Part shown: one piece after another, positions 37,401-49,400 of the stretch
Layout of the letters: each line of letters opens with the position of its first letter
How positions within the stretch are numbered: the stretch's first letter is position 1
Assembly (NCBI GenBank): GCA_014871385.1
Contig: CM026421.1
Location: 24,645,752 to 24,709,751 of the forward strand
DNA from: Ceratodon purpureus
Lineage: Eukaryota > Streptophyta > Bryopsida > Pseudoditrichales > Ditrichaceae
Direction of reading: 5' to 3'
Length of the DNA stretch: 64,000 nt
The notes under the pieces: generated by a model
Told to the model about the DNA's origin: nothing
What the model saw: the letters and a program-made list of their open reading frames with translations, nothing else
Databases searched by the model: none
Translations under genes and position numbers: made by a program

Positions 37401-37613
37401 CTGTCACGTCGAACCGCATGCTACTAGCTTGAAAAACTTCCTGGCATTAATTGGGGAAGGGGGCGCAGTTCGTGTAAATTTGAGGGATCGATTTGCAACG
37501 TCGAGGTTGGTTTGGAGAGTTTGTCTGGGAGGGCTTGGCTGCTGAGATTAGGTCGGACCTGGAGTTTTGGGAGTTTCGTGTTGGAAGTTCGCTTTTCGTG
37601 GATTTGAAGTGAG
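31428..37613. other. AT-rich repeat zone and 4CL-like gene promoter
   Basis: 31.4-36.8 kb is strongly AT-rich with no credible gene. It contains a copy of a dispersed repeat at about 33415-33950 and a short direct repeat (AGAGTAATACTGTAAAATTCTT at about 34714 and 34746). 36,895-37,610 turns GC-richer, with an imperfect small duplication of ATATTGACGCC around 36,930-36,965, and is probably the promoter and leader of the 4CL-like gene. No TATA box is clear. Confidence 0.5.
33415..33950 (+). repeat. Dispersed repeat, copy A
   Basis: This stretch matches the reverse complement of 41055-41615 along its whole length: GAAATGTTTTGTGG..TCATTG at the start, CCTAACTTCCATACCT and GCATCAAAACC in the middle, TTAGATACAAGAT and AATTTTGGCTTCAAAAACACC near the end. 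Identity is moderate with indels. No coding capacity is seen. It may be an old LTR or non-autonomous element. Confidence 0.65.
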
Positions 37614-39951
37614 ATGGCTGCGGGGGCGACGTTGCCGCTACCGACCCAGGGGCCGGTGATTCAAGCCGCGATGGATGAATCAGAGTTCGAGAAAGCAGTG
37701 CAGATGCTTCAGCAGACTAAGCAGTCGAATGTGGATGCGAGCTTGATTGCTCAACGAGAGAAGATATTCCGCAGCAATTATCATCAGCTGCCTCCCATTC
37801 CGCACTCCAACTTGGCTTCTTTTGTGTTGGAGAATGCGACTGGCAGCTTTGCGTCGAAGACGGCCTTCGTGGATGGATCCACCGGCACAAGCTACTCGTA
37901 TTCCCAGGTCTGTAAATTTATGCAGTTCATGACCCTTGAATCCAACGAATTGTTTGGATCTCATGGCGTTGTGTCATTTGGAGCTCATGAGGTTATTTAA
38001 GAGAATTGACGAGTCTCTAATTTGTTGACTTCAGATGACTGAACTGGTGCATCGCACGGTGGCGGGATTTGTCTCACTAGGGTTAAAGCCCAAGGACGTG
38101 GTGTTCTTGCTATCCCCCAACAATCCCGACTTCGCCATAGTTTACCTGGCAGTAGTCTCGCTCGGCGCCATCGTCGCTCCATCCAACCCCTTGAACACCG
38201 AGGCCGACATTGCAAAGCAGCTGGTGCAAGTTAATGCTAAGTTCGTGGTCACTGTCCCCGAGCTTCTGAGCAAATTCGGCCAAAACATCAACACCCTGCC
38301 CACCATTCTCATAGGTAAGAATTAGTTACCTTTACTTCCTTCTGGATTTAGCTCTTCGAAATCATTCCAGTAAATTCCATTAACTGTTCCTGAATCAAGT
38401 GAATGCGATCGCTGCAATAGGATTCCCGCAGATTCGAATAATTACTTCTGTCCGGTCACTTTGAATCTGCAGGTGACAAAACTACGACCTGGGAGCTGAA
38501 GACCACGAGCTCCATATCGTTTCTTTCCGAAATCCTGACCAAAGAAGTCTACGTTGAAGCTCCACAACCCGAATGCCACCCCGACGACACATGCACGCTG
38601 TTGTTCTCGTCCGGCACGACGGGTCTCAGTAAGGCGGTCCAGATTACTCACCGCAACTTTATGTCCGCCGTCACGGCTTATAACACACTAGAGCCTGGAG
38701 CGTCCACGACCGAGGACGACGTATGCCTGGCGATTGTACCCCTGTATCACGTCTACGGGCTGGGGATCGTGTTCCTCGCTACTCTCCAGCGCGGCGCGTC
38801 GGTCGTCACCATGGCTCGGTACTCGCTCCCAGCGATGCTGCAATACGTCGAGCGTTTCAAGATCACTGTGGCGACGCTGGTCCCACCGATCTACGTTGTG
38901 CTCGTGAAAAGCGCGGAGCTTGTGGCGAAGTATGACCTCAGCTCGCTCAGGATCCTCGCTACGGGCGCGGCACCGCTGCGTGAAGACACCATGAAAGCCA
39001 TCCAAACCATGTTCCCGCATTGCGTGATCCGTCAGGGCTACGGCATGACAGAGAGCCCTCTGATATCCTTCAGCGTAATTGAGAATGAGCGCCAGCAGTG
39101 GGGCTCTGTTGGCCCAATTGTCCCCGGCACCGAGGCACGAATCTCCCACATCGAAACGACCGCTTCGCTACCCGCCATGGCCACCGGCGAAGTCTGGATT
39201 CGAGGACCTCAAGTGATGAAAGGTAACCTCCAGTCCCTAGCATTCCAACACAATCCTCCCCTTGCATATTATACAAATTGAGTTAGAATTTACAACCTCA
39301 ATCCTCTTCAACTGAACGTGACTGTGATAATGAAAAAATCATTGCTCAATCACGATGTCGGATGATTTGAATCGTAGGTTATCTGAACGACCCCGAGCAA
39401 ACAGCTGCAGCGGTGGACTCGGAGGGATGGTTGCACACGGGTGATCTGGGCTACATGGATAACAACGGCTACTTATACATAGTGGACAGATTGAAGGAGA
39501 TGATCAAGTACAAGGCCCACCAAGTTGCACCCGGAGAGCTTGAGGCGGTGTTGCTAAAGCATCCACGCATTTTGGACGCCGCTGTGATTCCGTAAGTCAT
39601 AAGATACTCTTCAGCTTCCTGACCGTGCTTGAATGGTGGTTTTCGGTGTTAATTGTCTTCTGTGAGCACATGTTGTACTGGAGGGTTATGTGGAGGCATT
39701 CAGTGATCGGTGATATTGGCATGTGCAGGTTTCCTGATGATGAAGCGGGGGAGCTCCCTATGGCGTTTGTGGTGAAGCGAGAGGGGTCTGATTTGAATGA
39801 GTCTGAAGTTATGAGCTTCGTTGGAAAATTGGTCGCGCCTTACAAGAAGGTCCGGAAGGTGGAGTTCATCAACGCCATTCCAAAGTCTGCTACTGGAAAG
39901 ATACTACGGAAGGAGCTCATTGTGAAGATTAGACAGCAACTTACCTCTTGA
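37614..39951 (+). CDS. 4-coumarate-CoA-ligase-like acyl-CoA synthetase
   Basis: An adenylate-forming enzyme that activates a carboxylic acid (hydroxycinnamate, fatty acid or jasmonate precursor) with ATP and joins it to CoA. Exons 37614-37907, 38035-38314, 38473-39222, 39378-39591 and 39729-39951 give 586 residues. The AMP-binding box I is SSGTTGLSK at 237-245 (usually GLPK). [63 protein letters not shown] and the catalytic lysine K570 in [11 protein letters not shown] are all present. The wording around [16 protein letters not shown] resembles the 4CL-like 5/7 clade (Arabidopsis At4g05160) more than true 4CLs. That clade is largely peroxisomal through a C-terminal SKL-type signal, but this protein ends QLTS, so targeting is unclear. 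The 40-residue N-terminal extension is slightly long. The substrate cannot be read from sequence alone. Confidence 0.92.
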
Positions 39952-41054
39952 GATCAACGTATGTACATTACATCACATAGCAGGCACAATTTTGTCATTT
40001 CGGAACAGACTACAATGTCGAGTCTAGCTCTTTTCGATACTGAGAGGACACAAGGCTGGTTTGGAATGAAGGCGTGTAGTAATATTGGTCATACTTTAGA
40101 GTTACACCGTCGTTGGAGCTGAAACTTAAAATCTGGTGACTGGATTAGTACCAACTAGGTGATCTATATAGGTACAAAATTATGCATTTGTAGCAGTTAC
40201 AAGGATTCTTCCAATCTTGAAATAGTTAGAGTATGTGCATTCTTATCTTTAGTAGACATGACCATGGAAACCCAGGACCCTCATTGGATAATTTGATCAA
40301 GAATATTCAAGCTCACTGGCTTAGATAACTTCCATTCCTTTTATAGAATGACCAACATTTCCCATTTCTATATAGAGTTACTAGTTAGGATTTGAAGGAT
40401 TTCATCATTACCTTTGTAGAGGAAGAAGTTAGAATGTTGCATCAAGAGCACATATAAAAAGATGTCTATAGTTACACTTCAAGGACTCCATAAATGTTGA
40501 ATCTCATAGTCTACAAAAAAGTTCATTTATATAATTTAGATGCCTCATTTTCTTTAACTTCTTTAATTATTAAAAATTGAACTTGTTTCTACAAATCTAT
40601 GTTCAACCTTGACCACAATAATAATACATGTCACATAACCATTATTGTATAATATAAGTATTAACTCTAACTTCTTGTGATTGTCACATATGGTATTTGT
40701 AAACACAATATATAATCTTAAAAGTAGATATGGTTGTGAGCTCACACATATGTGTCACCTTGCACATTGCGCATACTGCTTACACTTCATATTGATCTAA
40801 TTTGAAGTATATAAAAATATTATTACTAAGTCTAATATAGAGTTCTTTACTTAGACGTGGCTATTTAGGTAGAGAACTTGTAGAATTTAACAATATTGAG
40901 ATAAAGTTATAAACGATAAATATTTAGCTCACATGTATTCTTTTTTAAAAACGATAAATATTTAGCTCACAAATTATCGCATATAGAGGAGAAAAATATT
41001 TTATCTTAAGACCTCCAATAGAAAGTCTAAAAAAAATATTCAAAGTTGTAGTCT

Positions 41055-41615
41055 GAAGTCCAAACCATCACTTTAATTAACTTCTAATCTTTCTTGGTGT
41101 TTTTAGAGCCAAAATTGCCAAAAATAAACCCCTATTTATAGAAACCTACTAATTTCTAAAATTATATAGAAAGTAAATATTGTACCAGTAGAATCTTGTA
41201 TCTACCTACTATACAAGGGTGCGTACAAAATTGGAGCACAATCCACTTTACAAATTGAATGATTCAAAAGTTCAAAGTTACCATAAATTTTTTTCTGACA
41301 CTATTCCAACAATGTACCTAAGTTTTGATGCTCAAAAAGTATACTTTGTAAACACATTTGATCTAGGGTCATAAATTCTTATAGGTATGGAAGTTAGATT
41401 TACGCTCATCAACTTTTAGCCCTATATATGCTTCACAAGGGCAAAGAATCTTGTTTTAGTCATAAAAGGTGTGCTAAAAATGCCTTACCTTCCCCAAATT
41501 TAAACGACCAAAAGGGTAACCTAAACATGTCCAACAGAAAATGCAATAGGTAGATATCTATGTGTCTTCTTGACAATGAGAAAGAATACCTCAAAACATT
41601 TCAATGAAATTAGAG
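41055..41615 (-). repeat. Dispersed repeat, copy B (inverted)
   Basis: Reverse-complement partner of copy A at 33415-33950. Collinear blocks include AGGTATGGAAGTTAG near 41,385, TTTTGATGCTCAAAAAGTATACTTTG near 41,325-41,350, ATCTTGTATCTA near 41,195 and GGTGTTTTTAGAGCCAAAATTG near 41,097. The same block order in both copies shows common descent, not chance AT-richness. Confidence 0.65.
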
Positions 41616-42621
41616 AAAAATTCAAATTTTTGTTAATTAAAAAAGTACAAACAATGTAATTTCTTGTTATTTTGCTCACTTTCTCTGACAGAGTGTCTCT
41701 TCACCACAAAAAGAGAAGCGAAGGTGAGTACCTGGTTTTGCGTGCGTCTAATAAAATTTGAATTTTTAAAATTTTTTTGGAGCACACTAGGCGCTTTTTG
41801 GCCCGTGGCATTGCATCAGATGGTGAGGCACATGCAACATCAAGTATTTGAAGTGGATGAAATCTGAGACCTCATGGTTGACTTTTGGGAGCTGTAAGCC
41901 CTTCCTCTTATCTACCCTCATGCTAGTTTAAGGTCATTTCAGACTCCTGCAATTTGGATTTTAGAGTTGGAAAAGAGGCAAGCAATTTGAACTGTGTAAC
42001 TTTGTAATAGAGTTACGATAATGCACTTGACATCTACTCTTTTCCAAAATCTACAGCAGCACGTTCACGGTAACTAGCTAGAAGTTGGAAGTCATGAACT
42101 GCCACCAACGTCCCAACAAATGTTTGAAAACTTTACATAATGCTTGCTTGTTGATCGTTTTGTGTCCTCCTGACTCCTCCAGGCTCCAGTGCATAAATTC
42201 ACCAAATAATTGAAATGCTCTGAGAAAATCGCAATAGGGCATTTCAAGGAAGGCCTCCCTGAGGCTCGTAAGTCAGGCGCTACTGACGATACAAGTCCTA
42301 CGTTTGTATGATAACGACACTAGATCCTAACAAATTTGGAAATTTTGGAAACGAGGAACCACAAATCATTTGTTGCATTGGAATCAACATATTTAGATGG
42401 TAAAGAGATAAGTTTACTCCACATACACATACATGAGTAAAGCATAGAAAAATCTATGAGTTGAATCTAAGTTTGCAATAAAAAGCAAAAAGACTAAAGA
42501 TAACACCTTTTTTTTCCCGAAGGACACAAGTTCAACATCTATATCTGTAATAGAATCCATTTGGATGAATCTCTTATATAAAAGAATACTATCCGTGTGT
42601 CCGTACGTCATCCGCTCTTTT

Positions 42622-42642
42622 CTACCTACCTACCTACCTACC
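42622..42642. repeat. (TACC)n microsatellite
   Basis: About five consecutive TACC units. No function is evident. Confidence 0.85.
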
Positions 42643-42674
42643 ATGAATGTAAAAGTAAGGAGTTAAGTCTATGT

Positions 42675-42802
42675 TGTGAACCTTGGACTTGGTAGTAGGG
42701 TGAATTTTGGACTCGGTATTAGGGTGAATAAGAATATTTAGTCTAAAATTAACCCTCCTATCGAGTCCAAGATTCACTCTACTACCAAGTTCAAAATTTA
42801 CT
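42675..42802. repeat. Foldback inverted repeat, arms about 55 bp
   Basis: The left arm (42675-42729) contains TTGGACTTGGTAGTAGGGTG and the right arm (42748-42802) its reverse complement with few mismatches (CACTCTACTACCAAGTTCAA). The loop is about 18 bases. Each arm itself holds two related blocks (GGACTTGGTAGTAGGGTGAA and GGACTCGGTATTAGGGTGAA). The structure resembles a small MITE or a hairpin locus. There is no clear target duplication. Confidence 0.75.
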
Positions 42803-42980
42803 CCACTAGAATTGTATTGAGGCCTTGAAGGACTTTCTAATATGTCAAATACTCTAATTTGCTAGTTTGAATATATTTTTGATATCTTTACTTTTGCTTT
42901 TGCTTTTTGTCTATTGCTTTTGCTTTACATTATATTCATTTTACATTCATGGACACTATTATGTGGGGCTTTTACATTTA

Positions 42981-43060
42981 TTGTGCAAGTCTTCCACTAA
43001 TATTTATTAATCTCTCATCATTGTGCAAGTCTTCCATTAATATTTATTAATATCTCTCCT
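42981..43060. repeat. Tandem pair of a 40-bp unit
   Basis: 42981-43020 and 43021-43060 both begin TTGTGCAAGTCTTCCA and contain TAATATTTATTAAT. They differ at a few positions. It is a simple local duplication. Confidence 0.85.
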
Positions 43061-43876
43061 TCAGCTGCAGTACTCAAATGATATTGGGTACAGTGACAGT
43101 TTTTGGATAGTATACTCTCCATAGAAGTGACCATCTACTACTTGCTCTATATTGGTAGATTTCAGAGCCTTATATCCAAGAAATTTGTAGATAGTGAGGG
43201 ATTTGGGTGCAGATGAGCAGCTGAGGGATGATATTTTCATGCCTTTGTTTTCGGATGCAGCAGTTTGGTTTTGTGCAGCTCAAGAGGTAGGTAATCTGTG
43301 TTGCTCTGCAAATCACACATACACATCGAGCATTCTTCTGCACATATCCACCATCCACATCTGTTTTGTCAACTGCTCAATCGGTGGAATTTCTAGGAGC
43401 CTCTGCGCTTTCGTTTGGTTCCTGTGAGCGTTGTTCTCAGGTATGATTCTAATGAAGCTATGATTTGATCTGAAGTTGTTGATGTGTGGCCATGGAGTTA
43501 CTATTGCATGTCGTCTTGGTAAAGATGTTTTTGACAAGGCCCTAGGGTTTAGGGTTTGGGACAAGCCTGATTTTCGCTCAAAAGATGATGTGATTCTACG
43601 ACATCTTGAGTTGTTCCAGATTTTCAATCTCTCTAAGTTTTCGTCTTTGTCTTCCATTGAATGATGGCTTGAAATTTGTTGACAGTGCTATGGATTGGGC
43701 AAGGGGGGCGTTCCGGGATCGTTGAGTGGAGTGAGAGAGGTGTGTTGTGTTTTGAGGGGGGAATGTAGCATATTAGGTGCATTGTTTTCTGGGCTGTGTT
43801 TTTTAGCGTCTGAGGATATGATGTGATGGGTTGGAATTGAGGTTCTTTCATTTGAAGTGTGTAGGGTTGAGACTTA

Positions 43877-44413
43877 ATGGACTTGAGTGCTGCCTTGTGG
43901 AGTGATCTCCCCTTAGAAATGCTGGAACAAGTGCTGTCATATCTTCCTATGCCGGATTTGTGCAGATATCGCACCGTTTGCAAGAGATGGGATCGGCTGA
44001 TGTGCAACCCGAAATTTGGGTCTCTTTGTGCTCAAAATGCTACAAAGAGAGAGGCATCCTTAACTGCAATGCAGTACAGTACTTGTGGCAGGAGACATGG
44101 GGGATGGTGCTTCCTTGACGTGAATGCAAGGCGATGGTATGTGTTCAAGGCCGAGGGTCAAGGAATTCGCCTTAATTATTTTCTTAGAAGTGTGAGGATG
44201 GATGGAGGTTTTGAACGCCAATATTTGGGGTCTGACAAAATCATTGTCTATAATCCTATGTCACAGACGCATAGAGAAGTGCCAACTCTGCTTCATGAGA
44301 GCTTGACCGCTAAATGTTGTCATGAGTTAACTTTGGTCGTTGACAACATTTCTCAAAGTTTCAAGATTTTTCTATTTTACTTTTCCGACAACGACCTTCA
44401 CGGACACATATAG
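43877..44413 (+). pseudogene. F-box protein gene, truncated
   Basis: The open frame codes 178 residues from the ATG at 43877. Residues 8-50 (WSDLPLEMLEQVLSYLPMPDLCRYRTVCKRWDRLM) are a good F-box, which binds the SKP1 adaptor of an SCF ubiquitin ligase. Next comes a region typical of plant F-box/Kelch-type proteins (GGWCFLDVNARRWYVF, and HELTLVVDNISQSFKIFL). Homologues usually continue for 150-250 residues of substrate-binding repeats. Here the similarity stops near residue 165 and a short tail FYFSDNDLHGHI ends at the stop. The downstream 2 kb holds no continuation, only a GC-rich block and AT-rich DNA. The gene has probably lost its 3' half through an insertion or rearrangement, though expression of a short F-box-only protein is possible. 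Confidence 0.65.
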
Positions 44414-44502
44414 TAGGAATAACCTGCGGCTATGGCCCCGGGAAAAAGAAGGGTCGGGACAGGGGGACCCAGCGCCCACTCATCCACTTGTGCCCTTTCC
44501 CT

Positions 44503-44528
44503 CCGTCCACAGCGCTATCTGTGGACGG
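44503..44528. repeat. GC-rich perfect hairpin next to the truncated F-box gene
   Basis: CCGTCCACAG (44503-44512) pairs perfectly with CTGTGGACGG (44519-44528) across a 6-base loop. It lies in a GC-rich 120-bp block that starts within 20 bases of the F-box stop and is followed by very AT-rich DNA. It may be the end of an inserted element. No matching second end was found. Confidence 0.6.
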
Positions 44529-46100
44529 GTGACGAAGCCAATTTTATTTGCATAGTTTTTGTAAATAATAATATTATTATTGTAAAAAAAAGAAAAAAAA
44601 ACACCCCAAATATAGCATATATATCATACATAGCATTTATACTATAAATCATGGAATTGTAGATCACCATGAATTCTAAAAATAGAAATTGTACACATAT
44701 TAAAGATCACATGGTGTCACAATAATATGTATGCTAAAATAGTAAATATAGTAAATACACTAAAAATGTACTCAATATATCAAATAGTAATAAAAATGTA
44801 CTCAATATATCACTGAACTTCAAGAAGAATTATGTGCTGTCACACACTACCCATGATCATGTATGTGCTCTACAGAAAGGCTAAGGAAGAGGTGTTGCTT
44901 GACATGCCGCAGCTCAGTTTCTGACCGTGTGTCAATGTACTGACTACAAGACTATTTCTGTGTTTTTTATACTGAATTGGGCAAGCAATTGTTCATGAAT
45001 ATTCTTATCTTTGAAACTTGTCTCTTTCTGTGACTCCTACTATATTGCATAGTCTATATGTGTTAATGAGCCTTGAAAAAATGTTAGACACAAAATTCAT
45101 TTTAGGTGGAAAATTCACATAATCTGAGAATCAAACACATTATTTCATTACAATCTTTACATTTGTGAACACTATCAGCAGGCTTTGAGCCTTGTGTGCA
45201 ACAAACACAGTGTTTACTAAGCCTGGAAACTGCATTCTTCATGCAACATAGTTACATAGCAGGAAGGATAGAACATTGGAGTCAATCACCAAGACATGGA
45301 CAATTATGCAACAACCACACAACAACCACAATGATGTACATGTAATTGCTCCCAACAAGTGGATAATACAATATCAAAATGGCAACAGGTCACATCTCCA
45401 AGAAGGCGGCAGGTTGCAGGCTGTAGAATATTGTGACTCTCACTTTAGCAGAGCAACATTATCGACCTTGAGCACCAACATCACAAAAAGCACCAGTAAC
45501 ATCTTTGGAGGTTGCCAAACATGCAAGTGTGATATATAGAATATCTATGTTGAATCAGGTGAAAAATGCCCCGTGACACAACTCATTGCTTATAATGCTC
45601 TGGAACTAGTCAAACAAACTTGTTGAAGCTGGTATTTCATCATTCTAAGTGATGTGGAAGTGATGTGGACTGATCAACATTTCGCACATATGATTGACAC
45701 TTATTGAAGGGACTGTCAGATGTGCAGGTTCGTTCATGCATTCTTAAGCGGCTCCTCATAACTTCCGCCTGCATAGAGAGGGCACTGTGACACCAATACA
45801 AACACAATGGCGGGCTTGGTGGCAGTTGAGAGCCTTCAATGCATTCTCCAACTTCCATGTGGGTATGATACAGCTGGGAAGCAACCAGTGGTAAGAATCC
45901 AGTATTCCAATGCATGACAAGAACTGATACAGTAGTTGAGGAATACCAAGACCTGTGGATGCTGGATAGATACCCTCAGGGCTGGTTCAGACTATGCCCC
46001 CAAGTTGAGAGGACGACCGTCACTTTTTTGGACCAAACTATGTTGAGAGGCCGAGTCCAATGAAAAAAATGTTTGGCCGTAGAACAGAAGTTTGGGTAAG

Positions 46101-46441
46101 GTAGAGATGGGTATTCCCGTCAGCTTAAGCCATTCAGCATATTTGGGATTGAGAAAACTATGGCGATAAAATTTATACAAATAGAAGTTAGGTCGAAAAT
46201 CACAAATTTGATTTTTTAATATTTTTTTCAAAATTTATCAAATTTTCATGAATATTTGAAGTGCAACATTGTAAACCACTATTTTCGTGAGTAGGTATAT
46301 GCAATACAAAGATTCTTGCATGGAGAACATGATAGGTTATTATACAATCCGCTCAGTGTGGTAGTCAGGTGTTGTCTGCTCAGATATTGGTGCACTGATA
46401 GGCCACGGAATTAGAACCCTGACGGGAATACCCATCTCTAC
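46101..46441. repeat. Inverted repeat pair, perfect 23-bp arms
   Basis: 46101-46123 (GTAGAGATGGGTATTCCCGT plus CAG) is the exact reverse complement of 46419-46441, with 295 bases between. This fits a small non-autonomous DNA element with 23-bp terminal repeats, but I cannot see a convincing target duplication. The interior has no coding frame. Confidence 0.75.
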
Positions 46442-49400
46442 GTTAAAGCATTTTGCTTGACCCAAATTATTGCACGAGAGGTCATCGCCTTGGCACCATA
46501 AAAGTGTTGCCACCTAGGCTTTTTTCGAGGCAAGGTTTTTTTGGACTTAGGCCCATGGTGTGAAGGCCAAGTGGCAAGACTTTGGACATTTCAGCATTTT
46601 CATTGGTCCAAACCAACGGCCTTTCAAAGATTGGGCATCATCTGAACTGGTCCCAAGTTTCTATGAAAATGGAATATGATCTTGCCTTCGAAAATGGCAT
46701 TACTTCAAGGCCCATAGCTAAATTTTAATACATGAAAAAAATTGTTGTAATTTCAATACTAGAAATAAACTTGTGAAAAATTACATATTTCTCATGAAAA
46801 CTTTCTCTTTGGGGTAGAATCACATGAAAAAACACATTTTAACACCACTGCAACTGGCTATAGTAGCTGCAGTCATGGGTACACCTTCACTACATTTGCC
46901 ACCTGCCAGCATTCAAATGAAAAGACTGCGGCCTCAAAAGTTCATGACAGCCAACCACTTGCAAGAATGACACAAGCCCCCTGCTATCTGGCTGTCTGGT
47001 CTGCATTGCTGGGAGAGTGAGAGAATAAAAAGAGAGAGAAAGATGAGAACCCAGGGAAGGCCTGGTGGAACTAGAAGTATGATACAGTGTGATGGCTATG
47101 TCGTCATGTGAGGGACTCCTTTTTACCTTGAACCTATCCAAAAAAATTCCTGTCACGAGCAAGACTATGCTAAGTGTACATCTGTACAACCATGAACAAT
47201 TACATGGCCAGTGGGCAAACATTTCAAACAGCCAAGAGACATACACTCTGCATGGAACTCACCGTCGCATCAAGGGCTCTGATATTGGTACTCACCATGA
47301 AACAGTTGCTGAGTGAGTACATGACATTGATAGTCAAAAAGGGAACATACTCTAAGGTGGAAGTACCATATTTAGTCACTGATTCCGTCACCCTTGGAGC
47401 TTCTTGGCTGGGAATTTGGGTATGAAGTCTCAAAAAGAATATTCAAAAATCTGGAAATAGAGAGGATGTCGAGGGAAAAAAAAAGGTACATTGTTGCTGC
47501 TTGTATTTGATTTTATATGAATTGATAAAGAAAATTAGGGGGCTATCTAATCTTGCGGAAGTAAACCAAAAATCAAGGAGCCTTGCTAATTTAAGCTACT
47601 TTCATGCTACCACTTGTTGATTAATGAATTTTTCCTTAGTTACAAATTAGAATTGGATGGCAAATTATCTTTTAAACTAATAAATTGAAGTTTGGAGAAT
47701 ATCTAAGCACCTAGGCTTGTATTGTGTAGTCAGGACACTTCATGCATGTGCTCAAGTTTTAGACGGGTTCTCTGCTCACAACTTCTATGGTTCCAAAATC
47801 TAGAATTGGCTTCAAGAGTGGATAATCAAAACGGCCTTAAAGCAGAAGACTGAAGTCTAGAGAACAGATAAGAAGTTACTTTGACTTACTCTATTCAAAT
47901 AGAAGCTTGACTACTCATGTGATTGGAAGAGAGATCTAAAAGTGGTGGAGAGCCCTCACAGGATTAGGGTTACAAATGACGTAGGCCCATTCCCGCTTTA
48001 AATACACAGTACCCCAGTTTAATCAGCTTCCAGAGGAACAAACTCCTCGCTTGTAAACAACAAAAACAAAGGAGCTCTGTTTATCATGGATTCTGAATTC
48101 CAGACTGCAAAGTGGCTCAAACTTGGCTTTGGAAACATTAGGAGAGAGATTTGTTATTTTTTTTTTTCTGAGGAATCACCTTATGTCTCAGGAATTAGGG
48201 TGAGAAGTGTTCGGTGTAATTTCATTGCACAGTCTCTAAAAACCTTCTGCTCTCGTGGAAGTTGAGTGAGGAGAGATGCCTCAAATAGCTGAGGGGTGTG
48301 CACTGTGTATGTAGTGATCCAGAGTCCACAATTTCTAGGAGGTATTTGCAAACGTGGTACTGATGAGGTCATCTGATGCCAACTCACTACTCATCTGAAC
48401 ATGCACATTGCAGACTGTCAGAAGCCACAATTAAAGTCCAAGCAGATTCGACAACGGCGTCCTCTGCTCGTGAAACCTCGGCCATACTATCATCACTTGA
48501 AAATGATTTACCTCTATGAGTTAGAAAACACCTTTGTCTCGCAGCCATACTGCTCAAGAGTCCCAGTCACTGCTCATCGGATAGGCTGATTGACTTGGAG
48601 GTTTGTCAATTTTTGACACAGACCATTCTGTCGAAAAGCACAAAGTTTACAAGCCCATTAGAACTACCGGTGCCATCGCAGTGTAGACACGCAACGAGCT
48701 GATCAAATAACAAGCCTTTTCTGTCTCGCTGATTGAGCCACTTTTTAGCCGCCGTATGGTCGGCCAACTTGAATGTTAGAAAGCATGACTTGTTGCTTCA
48801 GTTAGTAAAACCAAGTTCCATCTTACAATGTTGAGGGCCCTGAATTATGACATGTGGGAGACTTACGCATTATATGTGAAGTTCAAATTTTAGGCCGGAA
48901 TCAGGTGAGAAAGATGTGAGCTCGGCTTGATGATTAGCCTGGGTGAGTTGGAACCCAGATGTACCGCGACGAAGTGAAGGGAAATCTACCTCATAACTGC
49001 TCTTGTTCATGGACTGGACAAATTTGCCACCCACTGTCATGAAGACAAAGCTGAAGAATTTCTTCATGCTAACCTACCTCCTGAAATCGATAACAAAGGA
49101 CCTATCTAGAGCTGGATTCATAAGTACAGTCCTTACTACAGTCCGGAGAAATTTACACCGACAGTAATCCACAAGACTAGTATCTAAATGCCAAATCCCT
49201 AAGCAAAGTGACAGTGTCCTTTAACCCTGGCAAAGCAGCCTGCCTTTGAGAATCAACATTGAAAAATTTCCTTTTCGAAAGTTGCATCTCGAATGCCAGA
49301 AGCTAGCCAGGTGGGAAAACTCAAGAGAGGATCATTATTTGAACTTTCACCAATATTCTCTTCTGGTCGGAAATGCAGCTAGCTGCTGAGCACGAGCTAA

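Larger units (their letters stand above)
39952..43876. other. AT-rich intergenic DNA with several repeats
   Basis: No gene is supported. The stretch holds the inverted copy of the dispersed repeat (41055-41615), a duplicated 22-mer (AACGATAAATATTTAGCTCACA at about 40911 and 40950), a (TACC)n microsatellite at about 42622-42642, a foldback repeat at 42675-42802 and a 40-bp tandem pair at 42981-43060. 43,100-43,870 is probably promoter and leader of the F-box gene. Confidence 0.5.

Noticed and set aside
42981..43060. A CRISPR-like array
   Set aside because: Only two adjacent imperfect 40-bp units without spacers, in a plant genome. It is a simple tandem duplication.
45276..45539. An 87-codon frame with slight similarity to one at 61248-61496 (QExGxLQAxE)
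   Set aside because: Only about ten residues agree, and the DNA similarity is patchy. This is not enough to call a shared element or gene.
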